Numbered from the stretch's first letter, positions 52,067 to 61,651 are shown. The stretch: DNA of 64,000 nucleotides from Planktosalinus sp963977065 (GCA_963977065.1 CAXBNF010000001.1:124001-188000), one strand, 5' to 3'. Numbers and translations are program-made. Notes: generated by a model from the sequence alone, not told the origin.

Positions 52067-53318
52067 GTCTTTTTAAATTTAAATTCATAAAAAGCTCAAA
52101 GAAAATTATTATTGAAAAATAGTCAAACCAATAATCATAAATAAAAACTCCCAGCATAAACGGAAGTATTATTTTTCCATAAGTTAATGTATTCCATTTT
52201 TTGATATAATAAAATAGGTATAAGGCAAATAACAATAAGCCTGTGAGACCAAATTCCCCAATAATTTGGTTGTAAAATGAAAAGGGTTGGTTATGCGTCC
52301 CATCCTTATAGCGTATTGAAAGAATTCGGTTATTCCACAATTCAAAGTGATTCTCATCAAATTTTTGGGATTTGTAAACCAATTCATTTGGAAACCAATC
52401 CACATATTCCCCTCCGGTTATAAATGCCGCTCTCGATGAAAATTTTCCCGCTCCCTCTCCAACTAAAAAACTTTTGGGACTACTTATCCAATTTTCCAGT
52501 GTTTGTTGATAAGAAATCACTTTTCTGGCGGGGTCTGTTCTGCTTGATATCTTTTCAAAAATAATTTGCTCTGCATAACTTAAGTTATGAGGGGAAAACG
52601 TCTTTAAAAGCCCAAATAACACTAAGAAACCTATCAGCACTTTTATTTTATTTTTAAAACTAAAAGTAAAGAATGCAAATAGCGCCAGTACTGCAAAAAA
52701 CATTAAAATGCCACTCATATAGGTGGTTAAAAGCATAGCAATTGCAGCTATAAATACTTTCTTATTTTTATTTACACCATAATAGATTGTATAAAAGCCC
52801 ATTACAACCATTGTTACAGATGAATTTACAAACAATCCCTTCAAATGGTCCCCGGTTGACATACCAAATGAGGGAATACTTACCATAAAAGGGACTAATG
52901 AGCTGGTTTGATAGCAAGCCCAGAGATATTGTAGTGCAATTGCAACTATATTTAATAAAAAAAAGGTGTTCAATAATTTTTTTATGAATGTCTCATTCAT
53001 ATTCAGAACACTCGATTTTACAATTAAATAGCACAATAGTGCCAAGCAAGAAAGAAGCAATGCAATACTTGTATTAATTATGAAGTTTTTACCATAATCT
53101 GAAGTATAGATAAATAAAAACTGAGCCGCTGCCATAAGGGCTAGGCCAAAGTAAAAAATGACTCTTTCGTCTAGGTTGGATTTAGTGAAATTTAAAAGCA
53201 ATAAAATCCCGCCAAAAACGACAATTCCAAATAAAAGAATAAACGAATTAAAGTTTGACAGTAAAATCAAAAGCAGTAAAATGAATCGTAAATTCGAAGA
53301 ATTTAGAGCTTTATTCAT
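52053..53318 (-). CDS. Polymerase-like (Wzy-type) membrane protein
   Basis: 421-aa polytopic protein with about 11 hydrophobic segments. Large outside loop (about 255-345; FLVGEGAGKFSSRAAF, then DGTHNQPFSFYNQIIGEFGL) resembles a Wzy/ligase periplasmic loop. Sequence conservation in this family is low, so the call rests on topology and on its place beside the flippase and pyruvyl transferase. Overlaps the following gene by 14 bp. Confidence 0.72.
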   Translation of the reverse strand: MNKALNSSNLRFILLLLILLSNFNSFILLFGIVVFGGILLLLNFTKSNLDERVIFYFGLALMAAAQFLFIYTSDYGKNFIINTSIALLLSCLALLCYLIVKSSVLNMNETFIKKLLNTFFLLNIVAIALQYLWACYQTSSLVPFMVSIPSFGMSTGDHLKGLFVNSSVTMVVMGFYTIYYGVNKNKKVFIAAIAMLLTTYMSGILMFFAVLALFAFFTFSFKNKIKVLIGFLVLFGLLKTFSPHNLSYAEQIIFEKISSRTDPARKVISYQQTLENWISSPKSFLVGEGAGKFSSRAAFITGGEYVDWFPNELVYKSQKFDENHFELWNNRILSIRYKDGTHNQPFSFYNQIIGEFGLTGLLLFALYLFYYIKKWNTLTYGKIILPFMLGVFIYDYWFDYFSIIIFFELFMNLNLKRREVQ

Positions 53319-53323
53319 AATTT

Positions 53324-54610
53324 TTAAAATTTAACAGACTTTAACCCTTCAAAATCTTTCAGAAACTGATTTGTTTTATATTGTATTGTCTGTTTGATTT
53401 TATCGCTGTTTTTTAAAATAATATTTGCATTCTTAATTAATTGGTCGCTAGTAATTGTATGGATATCAAGCATTAAATCTTCTTGTCCCAATAATTTAGC
53501 AACCCCTTGAGTTTTATATCCTTGATATCTAATTGGCAAAATGGGTGTTTCAACGTTTGCAGCAAGAATACAAGAGTGAAGTCTTGTTCCAATTAAAAAT
53601 TCACATTTTTTATAAATCAACATTAAAAGTTCGAGAGATAAATCATCTTTATAAAATATTGATTCAACTTTGTTTTCTTTTAGCTTTTGATAAATCTCAA
53701 GAACCAAATCAACATCACTTGCCCCGTGGTGCTTTACGGTAACCTGGGGTATAAAAAGAGGTGTTAAATTGTGCTCCTTAAATAAAAAAATGCAAGTATC
53801 AATTATTGATTGAATATAGTTATTCTTTGCATAATCAACATCATTAGATTCTGTAAAGGACCAGTTTACAAGTGTTAATCCAACATACTTTTTATCTATT
53901 GGTAAATTAATGCCGGAAATAGGCAAATCCAGCTTTTTTAGATAGAATGCCATGTCTGGAATTATTTCCGCTTTAACATCTAAGTGATATTTTTTTAAAA
54001 ACAAATAGCTTTCCTCTTCTCTCACATAAATTTTGTCACAATAAGAAAGATATTTAATTGCTGTTTTTTCACTTTTACTTGATGCAAAGCCTCCAAAACT
54101 TTGCCCTAAAATAATCAATTTCTTTTTTAATATTGTAGCTGTTTTTAATGCTTGTAATGTTCTCCATAAGAATAAATTGCCCCTCAGATCTTCCTTGTCA
54201 TTATAAATAAATTGACCTCCTTTCACAACTATCAAATCAGCATTTACATAGTCTTTAAGAGCTTCATATTGAAATCCGCCAATCATTTTCCCTAAAAAAT
54301 TACTTAAAAGTGATATCTTAAGTTGAAAGGCTTCTTTGGTTAATCTAAATATTGCCAATAAGTCTGTTATCAATGATTTTCCCGAAGTTGAATAAGGGGA
54401 TGGTAAAATTCCTTGTTTAATTTCAATGTTATTTTTGGACATAAACCTGTTATGTTGTTCAAAACTCTCTTTATCACTTCTTCTAAAAGTAGAATGAAGT
54501 ATAAATTTTGCTTCAGGATATTTTTCTTTTAAAAATAAAAAACAAGCCTGAGTAATTGCTAAATCACCTTTATTAGAATCTGAATAACCGTGTGTTATTA
54601 ATATGTTCAT
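53324..54610 (-). CDS. Polysaccharide pyruvyl transferase family protein
   Basis: 428-aa cytosolic enzyme of the pyruvyl transferase family (CsaB/WcaK type). Start ILITHGYSDSNKGDLAITQA, middle VVKGGQFIYNDKEDLRGN, later GTRLHSCILAANVETPILPIRY (the RLH motif). Such enzymes add a pyruvate ketal to a sugar, giving the polymer negative charge; some relatives do other transfers. 2 bp after the flippase gene and 5 bp before the Wzy-like gene. Confidence 0.88.
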   Translation of the reverse strand: MNILITHGYSDSNKGDLAITQACFLFLKEKYPEAKFILHSTFRRSDKESFEQHNRFMSKNNIEIKQGILPSPYSTSGKSLITDLLAIFRLTKEAFQLKISLLSNFLGKMIGGFQYEALKDYVNADLIVVKGGQFIYNDKEDLRGNLFLWRTLQALKTATILKKKLIILGQSFGGFASSKSEKTAIKYLSYCDKIYVREEESYLFLKKYHLDVKAEIIPDMAFYLKKLDLPISGINLPIDKKYVGLTLVNWSFTESNDVDYAKNNYIQSIIDTCIFLFKEHNLTPLFIPQVTVKHHGASDVDLVLEIYQKLKENKVESIFYKDDLSLELLMLIYKKCEFLIGTRLHSCILAANVETPILPIRYQGYKTQGVAKLLGQEDLMLDIHTITSDQLIKNANIILKNSDKIKQTIQYKTNQFLKDFEGLKSVKF

Positions 54611-54612
54611 GC

Positions 54613-55920
54613 TTAAGAATTAATTTTTTTTCGAACCACAAAAAAAGTGTATGTTAAATAGATTAAACTTAAAAGAGTCACTGAAATAAAACTATTATGT
54701 ATCAACAGGCTTAAGAAAAGAAAAGAAAAAGATAATAGAAATATTGGGTATGTAATCATAATTCTTTTAATAATATAATTTCTTTCGTTTAGCGCCATGA
54801 TATTTAATATAGATAGCATTAGCTCTCCAACAACAATACTTAGAGCAATAAGAAAAGGTTGATTCCCAAACGAATAATACAATAGAATGGTTAGTATTAT
54901 AGTAGTGATTCCAGCTATAATTAAATTTTTGGAATATTGATGGTCTTTATTTAAAAGTAAAAGTCGGGCGCCAGAACTTGTAGTAAATGACGAAACAAAG
55001 CCAGCAAAACCTAATAAAATAAATACTTTAGAATAGACCATAAAGTTTTGGTTAAAGACCAATGTTGATAAAATATCGTTATAAAATGCCATTATAATAA
55101 AGTAAAATAGTCCGGCAATAATTGCTATAAAATCAACTTTGATTGATAGCGCTTCTTCTATAAGTTCTCTGTAAAAGCTTTGCACAAGTATTTGCCTTAC
55201 GCCTTTAAAAATAATATGAAATTTTAAAAAAAGATACACTATTGCTGTTACTTCATCTGAATAAAAAAAAGATACTACGTTTACTAATCCTAACCCAAGA
55301 AAAATGAAAGCAACACTTGCAAAACCAATATCAAGATGATCAACATACTTTTTTAAATTATGAAGTTTAGGTTTGACAAAATATTTAACCTTTAAACTTG
55401 TGGATACAATTTTTCCTGCAATTAGGTAAGAGATGATGATGCTTAATGTAAATATTTCAATCAAAAAATCGGGGATATATATTGCTGATAGTAATAAAGA
55501 TATAGCAGGTATTGCAACTCTTAAAAATGAAACAAAAGCTCCCATTTTTGGCAAACCTCTACCATAAAGAGCATAGTCCCCATTTAAAGCTAAAATTGGA
55601 GCTGCAAGGAATAAGATATTTTTAAACACAAAAAAGCCTGTTAATGCTAATATCATCAACACTAATGATAAAGCAATTCTAGCAGATTGTGTTGAATAAT
55701 ATTCTTGTTTCCAGTTTTCAATAATTGCTAATTTTCGTGTTGCTGACAACTGTAATCCAAAGCCCAGTAAGGATACAATCAATAGAATAAATGAATCAAT
55801 TTCACCAATTTTTGCTACTGAATATTTAGGGATATTAGATGATAGAAATTTTAAAATAAAAAGATTTATCAAGTGTCCAAAACCAGTAAAAAAAGCAACA
55901 ATTATTATTCTATTAAACAT
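54613..55920 (-). CDS. Wzx-type flippase
   Basis: 435-aa MOP-superfamily exporter with about 12 hydrophobic segments, starting RIIIVAFFTGFGHLINLFIL. It would flip the lipid-linked repeat unit to the periplasm for the polymerase-like proteins encoded behind it. Shorter and more AT-rich in its DNA than the flippase at 19743. It is the first intact gene of this run after the chain-length protein; a gene remnant lies between. Confidence 0.85.
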   Translation of the reverse strand: MFNRIIIVAFFTGFGHLINLFILKFLSSNIPKYSVAKIGEIDSFILLIVSLLGFGLQLSATRKLAIIENWKQEYYSTQSARIALSLVLMILALTGFFVFKNILFLAAPILALNGDYALYGRGLPKMGAFVSFLRVAIPAISLLLSAIYIPDFLIEIFTLSIIISYLIAGKIVSTSLKVKYFVKPKLHNLKKYVDHLDIGFASVAFIFLGLGLVNVVSFFYSDEVTAIVYLFLKFHIIFKGVRQILVQSFYRELIEEALSIKVDFIAIIAGLFYFIIMAFYNDILSTLVFNQNFMVYSKVFILLGFAGFVSSFTTSSGARLLLLNKDHQYSKNLIIAGITTIILTILLYYSFGNQPFLIALSIVVGELMLSILNIMALNERNYIIKRIMITYPIFLLSFSFLFLSLLIHNSFISVTLLSLIYLTYTFFVVRKKINS

Positions 55921-56170
55921 TTTTTAAAACTAAGTTTAAACCCGTTTTATCCGTCTTACTTTGTTTAAAACTCTGAGGCACAAAAAATGGGTTTCTGCAT
56001 TATTAATGGTCGTGTTGTAGCCGGTTAATCCTTCTTAAAGGTCATTTAAGCTTGGGCTCAACTTCCACGTTATCAGCGGGGTAATTTTCCCAGTCCCTCT
56101 CAAATACTTTTGCCGAGTGTTTTATATTATTGGTTTTGTGTCCAGCGCCAAAGACAAAAAAAATCTTCAT
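55921..56170 (-). pseudogene. Remnant of an unknown gene between wzz-like and wzx-like genes
   Basis: An ATG at 56170 opens a 42-codon frame (start MKIFFVFGAGHKTNNIKH, ending EVEPKLK at 56042), followed in another frame by coding-looking residues (GYNTTINNAETHFLCLRVLN) up to about 55950. The two pieces look like parts of one damaged gene, or of two. I cannot name the family. Stop and frame changes make a working product unlikely. The DNA is less AT-rich than the flanking polymer genes. Confidence 0.4.
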
Positions 56171-56195
56171 TTCACAACTCCATTATTGAAAAAAT

Positions 56196-57179
56196 TTACT
56201 GTTCATCTGCAATTGCTTTGAGTTTTTTGTAGATGTGTAATAGAAAAAAGAATAGGGAGAATAGAAAGACCAAGAGCAATGGATATTTTATTTTATTCCC
56301 AATCGGGAAACCTTTTTCTCCCACAATATTATAGTTGCTACTTACTTCTTTTACAATTTCTACTTCATCTTTGTTTTTCATTTTTAAAATCAAAAGATCA
56401 TCCAGTAACTCCCTTTTTATGTTTATTAAACTACCTAACTGGTTGTTATCATTGATATAAACAGATTGACTGCTTTGGTTCATTGATGCAAAATTTGTTG
56501 TAGATTTTATAATTGAGTCCACCTGTATTATCATTTCAGAAACCTGCTCAATTTGAAAATTTGTATTCTCTTTACCAACCTCTAAATACTCTTTATAGTG
56601 TTGATTTTCATTTATCTCTCTAAGTACATCTCCGACAATTTTTTCTGAATCATTTTTGCCTTCTATTGAAAAGTATAACTTGTGGTATTTAAAGTATTTA
56701 CTGTTTGAAAATTCTTGAACATATTCATCTATATCTTGATTCTGTGTAAATATTCTGAATATATCTATGTTTTCTCTTGATTTAGATATAAAGTTATAAA
56801 CATCAACAATAGGTTCTATTTTAACTTCTTTAATTTTTCGAAAGTTGGTATCTAACACTTTCTTTAAATAGATGGTGTCTTTAATTCCAATTTTTGAATT
56901 TAATGCTTTCACCTTACTGTATAAATAGTCTACACTCTCAACATTAGGAATAATGATAACCTCGTTAGTATATACTTTTTTTGTATTTACATCTAAATAA
57001 TAACCATAACTAACGCCTACTATGATAAGTATAACAACAACAATGATATACTTCTTAAAAAACATAAGTACTTTAAAAAGAACTTTCACACAATCTTTTA
57101 AAAACTCTCCTGCTTTTTTTAACAGGAATCTTAAGTCTATCTCTTCCTGCTGGCTGTTGGTCTGCGGTGTATTGCTCAT
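56196..57179 (-). CDS. Chain-length determinant (Wzz-like) protein
   Basis: 327-aa protein with a cytosolic head, membrane segment at about 43-62 (KKYIIVVVILIIVGVSYGYY), a large periplasmic helical region, and a second membrane segment near the end (about 300-318, YPLLLVFLFSLFFFLLHIYK). Two-helix topology with GFPIGNKIKYPLLL before TM2 is that of the Wzz/PCP family, which sets polymer length. No kinase domain. It follows DUF6909 by 13 bp and starts the polysaccharide locus. Confidence 0.82.
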   Translation of the reverse strand: MSNTPQTNSQQEEIDLRFLLKKAGEFLKDCVKVLFKVLMFFKKYIIVVVILIIVGVSYGYYLDVNTKKVYTNEVIIIPNVESVDYLYSKVKALNSKIGIKDTIYLKKVLDTNFRKIKEVKIEPIVDVYNFISKSRENIDIFRIFTQNQDIDEYVQEFSNSKYFKYHKLYFSIEGKNDSEKIVGDVLREINENQHYKEYLEVGKENTNFQIEQVSEMIIQVDSIIKSTTNFASMNQSSQSVYINDNNQLGSLINIKRELLDDLLILKMKNKDEVEIVKEVSSNYNIVGEKGFPIGNKIKYPLLLVFLFSLFFFLLHIYKKLKAIADEQ

Positions 57180-57192
57180 AATATAAAGATGG

Positions 57193-58884
57193 TTAATTTA
57201 CTATCTGTTCTAAAATTTTTTCTGTAATTAAATAAGTGGGCTTTACCCCGGTCATTCCCAATCCCCCGGAGGCTAGTGTGCTTCCCGTCTCCAAGGGGTT
57301 GTCTGAGGCATAATAGGCATATCTTACCTCTACTTTATTACTTATGCTGCCTCTTATTTTTGATGCAGCTTGTATGGCTTTTTGATAATGGGCTCCTTCC
57401 ATTTCCAACCCAATAACGTTCCAGGTGGAGTCATGAAAAAACTTTAAAATGTCTTTGTTTTGAAGCGATGTTCCTAATACTGAAATCATACTTCCTTCAA
57501 AAACCTTAAGGCTATGGCCTTGAAATTGCGCTTTTTTTAATTGGTTTTTAAATGGGTAATTGTCTGCCGTTCCTTCAAATAAATGGGCATTGGGAATCAT
57601 TAAGTCTCCTTTTCCTCCTTCGAGAATTCCCGCTTTACCCATTATTGATATGGACTTTACATTTAAAAAATGTGTTTTTTTGTTTTCACACTTATAGGGC
57701 TTTAAGAGCTCATCCATGGTTTCATAAGCCTGTTCTCCAAAAGCATAATCCATTACAATGATTACAGCTGCTTGATCCTCGTCTTTTGATTGATTGGCAT
57801 CTTTAATTAGATGCGAACAATCGATTTGGGTTGCGTCAAAAATCTGTACGTCGATGTTTGTGCCACTACTGTCTTCAATAAAAAGCATGCCACATTCTTT
57901 AGCTAGCTTTTCCACTTTATTTCTGAGTGGTATATTTTCATTGTTACTGAGTTGTTCAAAAACCTGTAAAGATGTTGACTTTTTAAGTTCATTCTTTAGT
58001 GCCTGTGGGGCAAAAAGGGTGTTCATCACGCTGTGCATATTTGCACTAATGATGTGTATGGGTCGTTGCAAAAGGTCTTTTGAGTGTAAGGCTTTCTTTA
58101 TGTTATTTGCCCAGATTTCTCCGTGAATATGGTGTCCCAATCTTTCTCTCAGCACTGGGCTAAAAGTAATAACCCGCTTGTTGTCATCCACCACCTCCTG
58201 CATCGCCACTTTGCCCAGGTGGTATATGATATTCAAAAAACGGTTAGGATTGTCTTTAACTGCAAACTTTGGGTAAATAGAACTCACTTCAGAAAACGTT
58301 CTTCCCAATATATTGGCAGTGTGTGTTACGGCAACTTCCTTGTCTTTTTCGGTTAATTCACTGTTTTTTTGAACGGCTTCTTCTAGTTTTTTCCAGTCGC
58401 GTGTCACTGCGCCATTGTCATCGATTACAACTCTTTTAATAATTTTATGCGATTCAATATACAAAAAGGTAAGATGTGTAAGTATGTCATAAATTTCTGA
58501 CCGGCCGCGAGTAATTTCGATATTCATTTGTTCGTCGTCGATGCGATAACAATTTCTTCTTCGCTTAGGCGGAATGATGACTTTAAAATGTGATTTTGAG
58601 TAGCCTTCATCGCTTGTCAAGTTAATATATCGACACTCTTCAATACCATTGGGAAGGCGTTCAATTACATATAACAATCCCTGAAGCTCTAGTTTATCTT
58701 CTGCTATTGAACCATAAATTTCAGGCCTTAAAGTGAGCAGTGCTTCTCTGAGTGTTTCCCCTGAAACGCCCATGGGCTTATAAAAACCTCTGTTAAACAA
58801 ATGGCGCATGGTAATATACATACGCTCTATGGCGTTTGAGCTTTCCTGCGCCCTGGTCCTGCTATGTGAGGTAATTTTTGTCAT
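57193..58884 (-). CDS. DUF6909 protein with a nucleoside-phosphorylase-like C-terminus
   Basis: 563-aa cytosolic protein from ATG 58884; the TTG at 58896 overlaps the -7 box and is rejected. N-terminal half (about 1-300) is of unknown fold (RTRAQESSNAIERMYITMRH). The C-terminal part has GKAGILEGGKGDLMIPNAHL and, later, VIGLEMEGAHYQKAI, resembling the phosphorylase/nucleosidase superfamily (PNP/MTAN) signatures, including the MEG ligand motif. An enzymatic role on a nucleoside is possible but unproven. It lies 9 bp after the GH3 gene on the same strand. Confidence 0.75.
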   Translation of the reverse strand: MTKITSHSRTRAQESSNAIERMYITMRHLFNRGFYKPMGVSGETLREALLTLRPEIYGSIAEDKLELQGLLYVIERLPNGIEECRYINLTSDEGYSKSHFKVIIPPKRRRNCYRIDDEQMNIEITRGRSEIYDILTHLTFLYIESHKIIKRVVIDDNGAVTRDWKKLEEAVQKNSELTEKDKEVAVTHTANILGRTFSEVSSIYPKFAVKDNPNRFLNIIYHLGKVAMQEVVDDNKRVITFSPVLRERLGHHIHGEIWANNIKKALHSKDLLQRPIHIISANMHSVMNTLFAPQALKNELKKSTSLQVFEQLSNNENIPLRNKVEKLAKECGMLFIEDSSGTNIDVQIFDATQIDCSHLIKDANQSKDEDQAAVIIVMDYAFGEQAYETMDELLKPYKCENKKTHFLNVKSISIMGKAGILEGGKGDLMIPNAHLFEGTADNYPFKNQLKKAQFQGHSLKVFEGSMISVLGTSLQNKDILKFFHDSTWNVIGLEMEGAHYQKAIQAASKIRGSISNKVEVRYAYYASDNPLETGSTLASGGLGMTGVKPTYLITEKILEQIVN

Positions 58885-58893
58885 AAATTTCCG

Positions 58894-58901
58894 CAAATAT
58901 A
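58894..58901 (-). promoter_or_regulatory. DUF6909 -7 element
   Basis: TATATTTG on the minus strand, a perfect -7 match, nine bases before the ATG at 58884. It overlaps the alternative TTG start. No -33 TTTG is seen. Confidence 0.45.
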
Positions 58902-58905
58902 GGGT

Positions 58906-60408
58906 TTATTGGCTATTTAACTTTAAAAGCATTTCAGCAATTTTTCGGTCGTTTGATAACCTGGGCAACTTGTTTTGACCTCCCAGTTTTCCTTGGGTTT
59001 TCATATAGTCATTAAAGCTGTCTTTTCGCACCGCTACTATTTGAAGTGTTTTCAATATTTTGCCTCTAATCAAGTCTTCATAATAGCTGTTTTGACCTTG
59101 TAGTGCTTCGTCAATAGCTTTCGCGAAAGCGACCATGTTTTCAGGTTCCTTTTCAAACTCAATAAACCACTGATGATAAGGAGGGCCGCTTTCTTCAGGA
59201 GTTATATTTGGAGCTACTGTAAATTCATTGATTCTCACTATGGGAAATGCAGTTGCCGCTTCCTGCAAAGCAGATTCCACTTCTTTGGCAATAACATGCT
59301 CTCCAAAAGCAGATATAAAATGCTTGATTCGACCGGAAACGATAACACGATAAGGTTTTAAAGAAGTGAACTGTATGGTATCTCCAATGTTGTATCCCCA
59401 CAATCCTGCATTTGAGGAAATGATTAATACATAGTTGATCCCCAATTCCACTTCGCCAATGGTCAATCGCTTAGGGTTTTCACTGAAAAAGTCGTCACTT
59501 TTGATGAATTCATAAAAAATACCTGCATTGAGCAAAAGGAGCATGCCTTTTTCATTCTGCTTGTCTTGATAAGCAAAAAACCCTTCTGATGCCGGAAAAA
59601 GTTCGATGCTGTCAACTTTTCGCCCAATGAGATTTTCAAACTTAGCTCTGTAGGGTTCATAGTTTACACCTCCATAAATAAAAAGTTTAAATCCGGGAAA
59701 AAGATCGCCCACCTTCTTACCTGTTTTATCCTGCAACCGTTCAAAATACATTTGAACCCAAGAAGGAATCCCGCTAATGACGGTCATATTTTTACTTCTG
59801 GTTTCCTCAACAATGGCATCTACTTTGGTTTCCCAATCATCAATGCAATTGGTTTCCCAACTTGGAAGGCGGTTTTTTTGAAGATATGCCGGAACATAAT
59901 GTGCTGCAATTCCTGAAAGTCGTCCCACTTTAATACCATTTTTTTCTTCCATCTCAGGGCTTCCCTGAAGGAAAATCATTTTGCCGTCTACAAAGTCTGC
60001 ATTACCACTTTCAGCTATGTATAATAAGATGGCATTTCGGGCTGCTTCAATGTGATTGGGCATAGACTCTTTGGTAAGAGGAATGTATTTTGCACCGGAG
60101 GTTGTACCTGACGTTTTAGCAAAATAAAGTGGTTTGCCCGGCCATAAAACATCTGCTTCGCCTGCCACAACTCTGTCAACATAGGGTTTCAACTCCTCAT
60201 AATCCCTTATGGGAACACGTTTTTGAAAATCGGAATAGGTTTGAATCCTTTCAAATTGATGGTCCTTACCAAAAGCTGTGTGTGTTGCTTTGGATACTAA
60301 TTCCTTAAAGACGTTTTGTTGAGACTCCATCGGATTTGCAGCCCATTTGTAGGTCTTTTGTTTGATATAGTTTGCAAATAGTTTTGCTGCAAATGATTTA
60401 AGCGACAT
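58906..60408 (-). CDS. GH3 auxin-responsive promoter family (acyl-adenylating) enzyme
   Basis: 500-aa member of the GH3 branch of the ANL adenylating superfamily, in plants joining amino acids to hormones; the bacterial substrate is unknown. Motifs: P-loop-like YFAKTSGTTSGAKYIPLT (near residue 100), ASEGFFAYQ, LWGYNIGDTIQFTS, and C-terminal GQNKLPRLSNDRKIAEML. Normal length. It shows a sister layout with DUF6909 downstream and an M23 peptidase upstream. Confidence 0.9.
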   Translation of the reverse strand: MSLKSFAAKLFANYIKQKTYKWAANPMESQQNVFKELVSKATHTAFGKDHQFERIQTYSDFQKRVPIRDYEELKPYVDRVVAGEADVLWPGKPLYFAKTSGTTSGAKYIPLTKESMPNHIEAARNAILLYIAESGNADFVDGKMIFLQGSPEMEEKNGIKVGRLSGIAAHYVPAYLQKNRLPSWETNCIDDWETKVDAIVEETRSKNMTVISGIPSWVQMYFERLQDKTGKKVGDLFPGFKLFIYGGVNYEPYRAKFENLIGRKVDSIELFPASEGFFAYQDKQNEKGMLLLLNAGIFYEFIKSDDFFSENPKRLTIGEVELGINYVLIISSNAGLWGYNIGDTIQFTSLKPYRVIVSGRIKHFISAFGEHVIAKEVESALQEAATAFPIVRINEFTVAPNITPEESGPPYHQWFIEFEKEPENMVAFAKAIDEALQGQNSYYEDLIRGKILKTLQIVAVRKDSFNDYMKTQGKLGGQNKLPRLSNDRKIAEMLLKLNSQ

Positions 60409-60443
60409 ATTGAATTATTTATGCATTGAAGGCTTTAAGTTTA

Positions 60444-61313
60444 TTATTCAAAATCAATAAAATTTGTGGGGTTTATGGGGTAGCCATTGCTCCAGAGTTC
60501 AAAATGAAGGTGTGAGCCGGTTGATAATTCTCCGGTAGAGCCTGCACTGGCAATCACTTCCCCGGCTTTCACCAGGTCCCCTTGTTCTTTTATTAACTTT
60601 GAATTGTGTTTATACACAGAGATTAAATTGTTTTGATGTTCTATAATAATCACAAAGCCGGTTTGTGCTGTCCATTCTGCAAATATAACCGTGCCGTCTG
60701 CAGTAGCTTTTACAGGGGTATTTTCTGCAACAACAATATCGACCGCATAATGTTTATTTTTAAGGCTATAAGGTTCAGAAATTGTTCCATTAACCGGTGG
60801 AAATAAAACGCTGGTTATCAAATTTGATGAGGATTCAAATATGTTGTACTTTTCTTCCTGAGCTACTCGTTCTCTTAAAAGGGAGTCCTTTCTTGATGGT
60901 GATAAATCTACATTTTCCAGTTCCTGTCTGTTAATATCCTGTAATGAGTCTCTGTTTATTTGCTCTATGGTCAAATCTCCTGTTAAAACCTGTTTGATTG
61001 AGGCAAGATATTGTTCATTTAAATGTAATACTCTTTGTATTGAATCTGTTTTATATGCCAGTTCTGTTGCCTGCTGTTTTAGTTGGGTAGATGAATATCC
61101 CGGGATGTATTCTCGCAAAGGGGTAAAGGCAATAATAACTGTCGTGACACCCACAAGAAATAATGCAGAAAGCATTGAAAACACAAACACATTCAACCTA
61201 TTGAGCTTAAAGGAAGCCTTTTCTTCAAAAGTATCTTCATTGAGTATTACCAAGCGATACTTGTGTAGTAGCTTTTTTACAATTTTTTTTCTTTTTTTAT
61301 CCTCTGGCCTCAT
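60444..61313 (-). CDS. M23 metallopeptidase, membrane-anchored
   Basis: 289-aa peptidoglycan endopeptidase. Basic cytosolic head (RPEDKKRKKIVKKLLHKY), membrane segment about 42-63, short coiled region, then a LytM domain with zinc ligands intact (KHYAVD, YKHNS, HLHFELW). Unlike the EnvC-like protein at 14258, it should be active. A TATATTTG -7 box is at 61330-61337. It should cut cross-links; cell-shape enzymes of Helicobacter have a similar layout. Confidence 0.92.
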   Translation of the reverse strand: MRPEDKKRKKIVKKLLHKYRLVILNEDTFEEKASFKLNRLNVFVFSMLSALFLVGVTTVIIAFTPLREYIPGYSSTQLKQQATELAYKTDSIQRVLHLNEQYLASIKQVLTGDLTIEQINRDSLQDINRQELENVDLSPSRKDSLLRERVAQEEKYNIFESSSNLITSVLFPPVNGTISEPYSLKNKHYAVDIVVAENTPVKATADGTVIFAEWTAQTGFVIIIEHQNNLISVYKHNSKLIKEQGDLVKAGEVIASAGSTGELSTGSHLHFELWSNGYPINPTNFIDFE

Positions 61314-61329
61314 TGTTTAAGTTCTTTAG

Positions 61330-61337
61330 CAAATATA
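61330..61337 (-). promoter_or_regulatory. M23 gene -7 element
   Basis: TATATTTG on the minus strand, 16 bp upstream of the ATG at 61313. The -33 element is not clear. Confidence 0.4.
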
Positions 61338-61414
61338 AAACAAAAACAATAGGGAATTCGTATAATGAATTGGAAGAAAATACTCAAAAAAGTGAGGGAT
61401 TGAATTTTTCTTGT

Positions 61415-61422
61415 TAACTTTG
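61415..61422 (+). promoter_or_regulatory. tatA -7 element
   Basis: TAACTTTG, a perfect TAnnTTTG match, 19 bp before the tatA ATG. No convincing TTTG at -33. Confidence 0.4.
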
Positions 61423-61441
61423 TTTCCTAAATACATTAACT

Positions 61442-61636
61442 ATGAATGCTGTTCTATTTCCTTTAGCTATAGGTCCCTGGCAAATTGCCTTGATTGTTGT
61501 AATTGTGCTCTTGTTGTTTGGCGGAAAGAAAATCCCTGAATTAATGAGAGGTTTGGGAAGCGGTATCAAAGAATTTAAAGATGCTTCCAAAGAAGATAAA
61601 AAAGAGGAAGACTCCAATACAATTGATAAAAAATAA
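61442..61636 (+). CDS. tatA: Twin-arginine translocase subunit TatA
   Basis: 64-aa TatA/TatE-family pore subunit of the Tat system for folded proteins. One membrane segment (about 10-26), the Phe-Gly hinge (LLLFGGKKIPELMRGLG), an amphipathic helix and a charged tail (KEDKKEEDSN). tatC is not in the window. Stand-alone, convergent with DUF4837, the two sharing a terminator. Confidence 0.95.
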   Translation: MNAVLFPLAIGPWQIALIVVIVLLLFGGKKIPELMRGLGSGIKEFKDASKEDKKEEDSNTIDKK

Positions 61637-61651
61637 TCTTTTTTTAAATTT

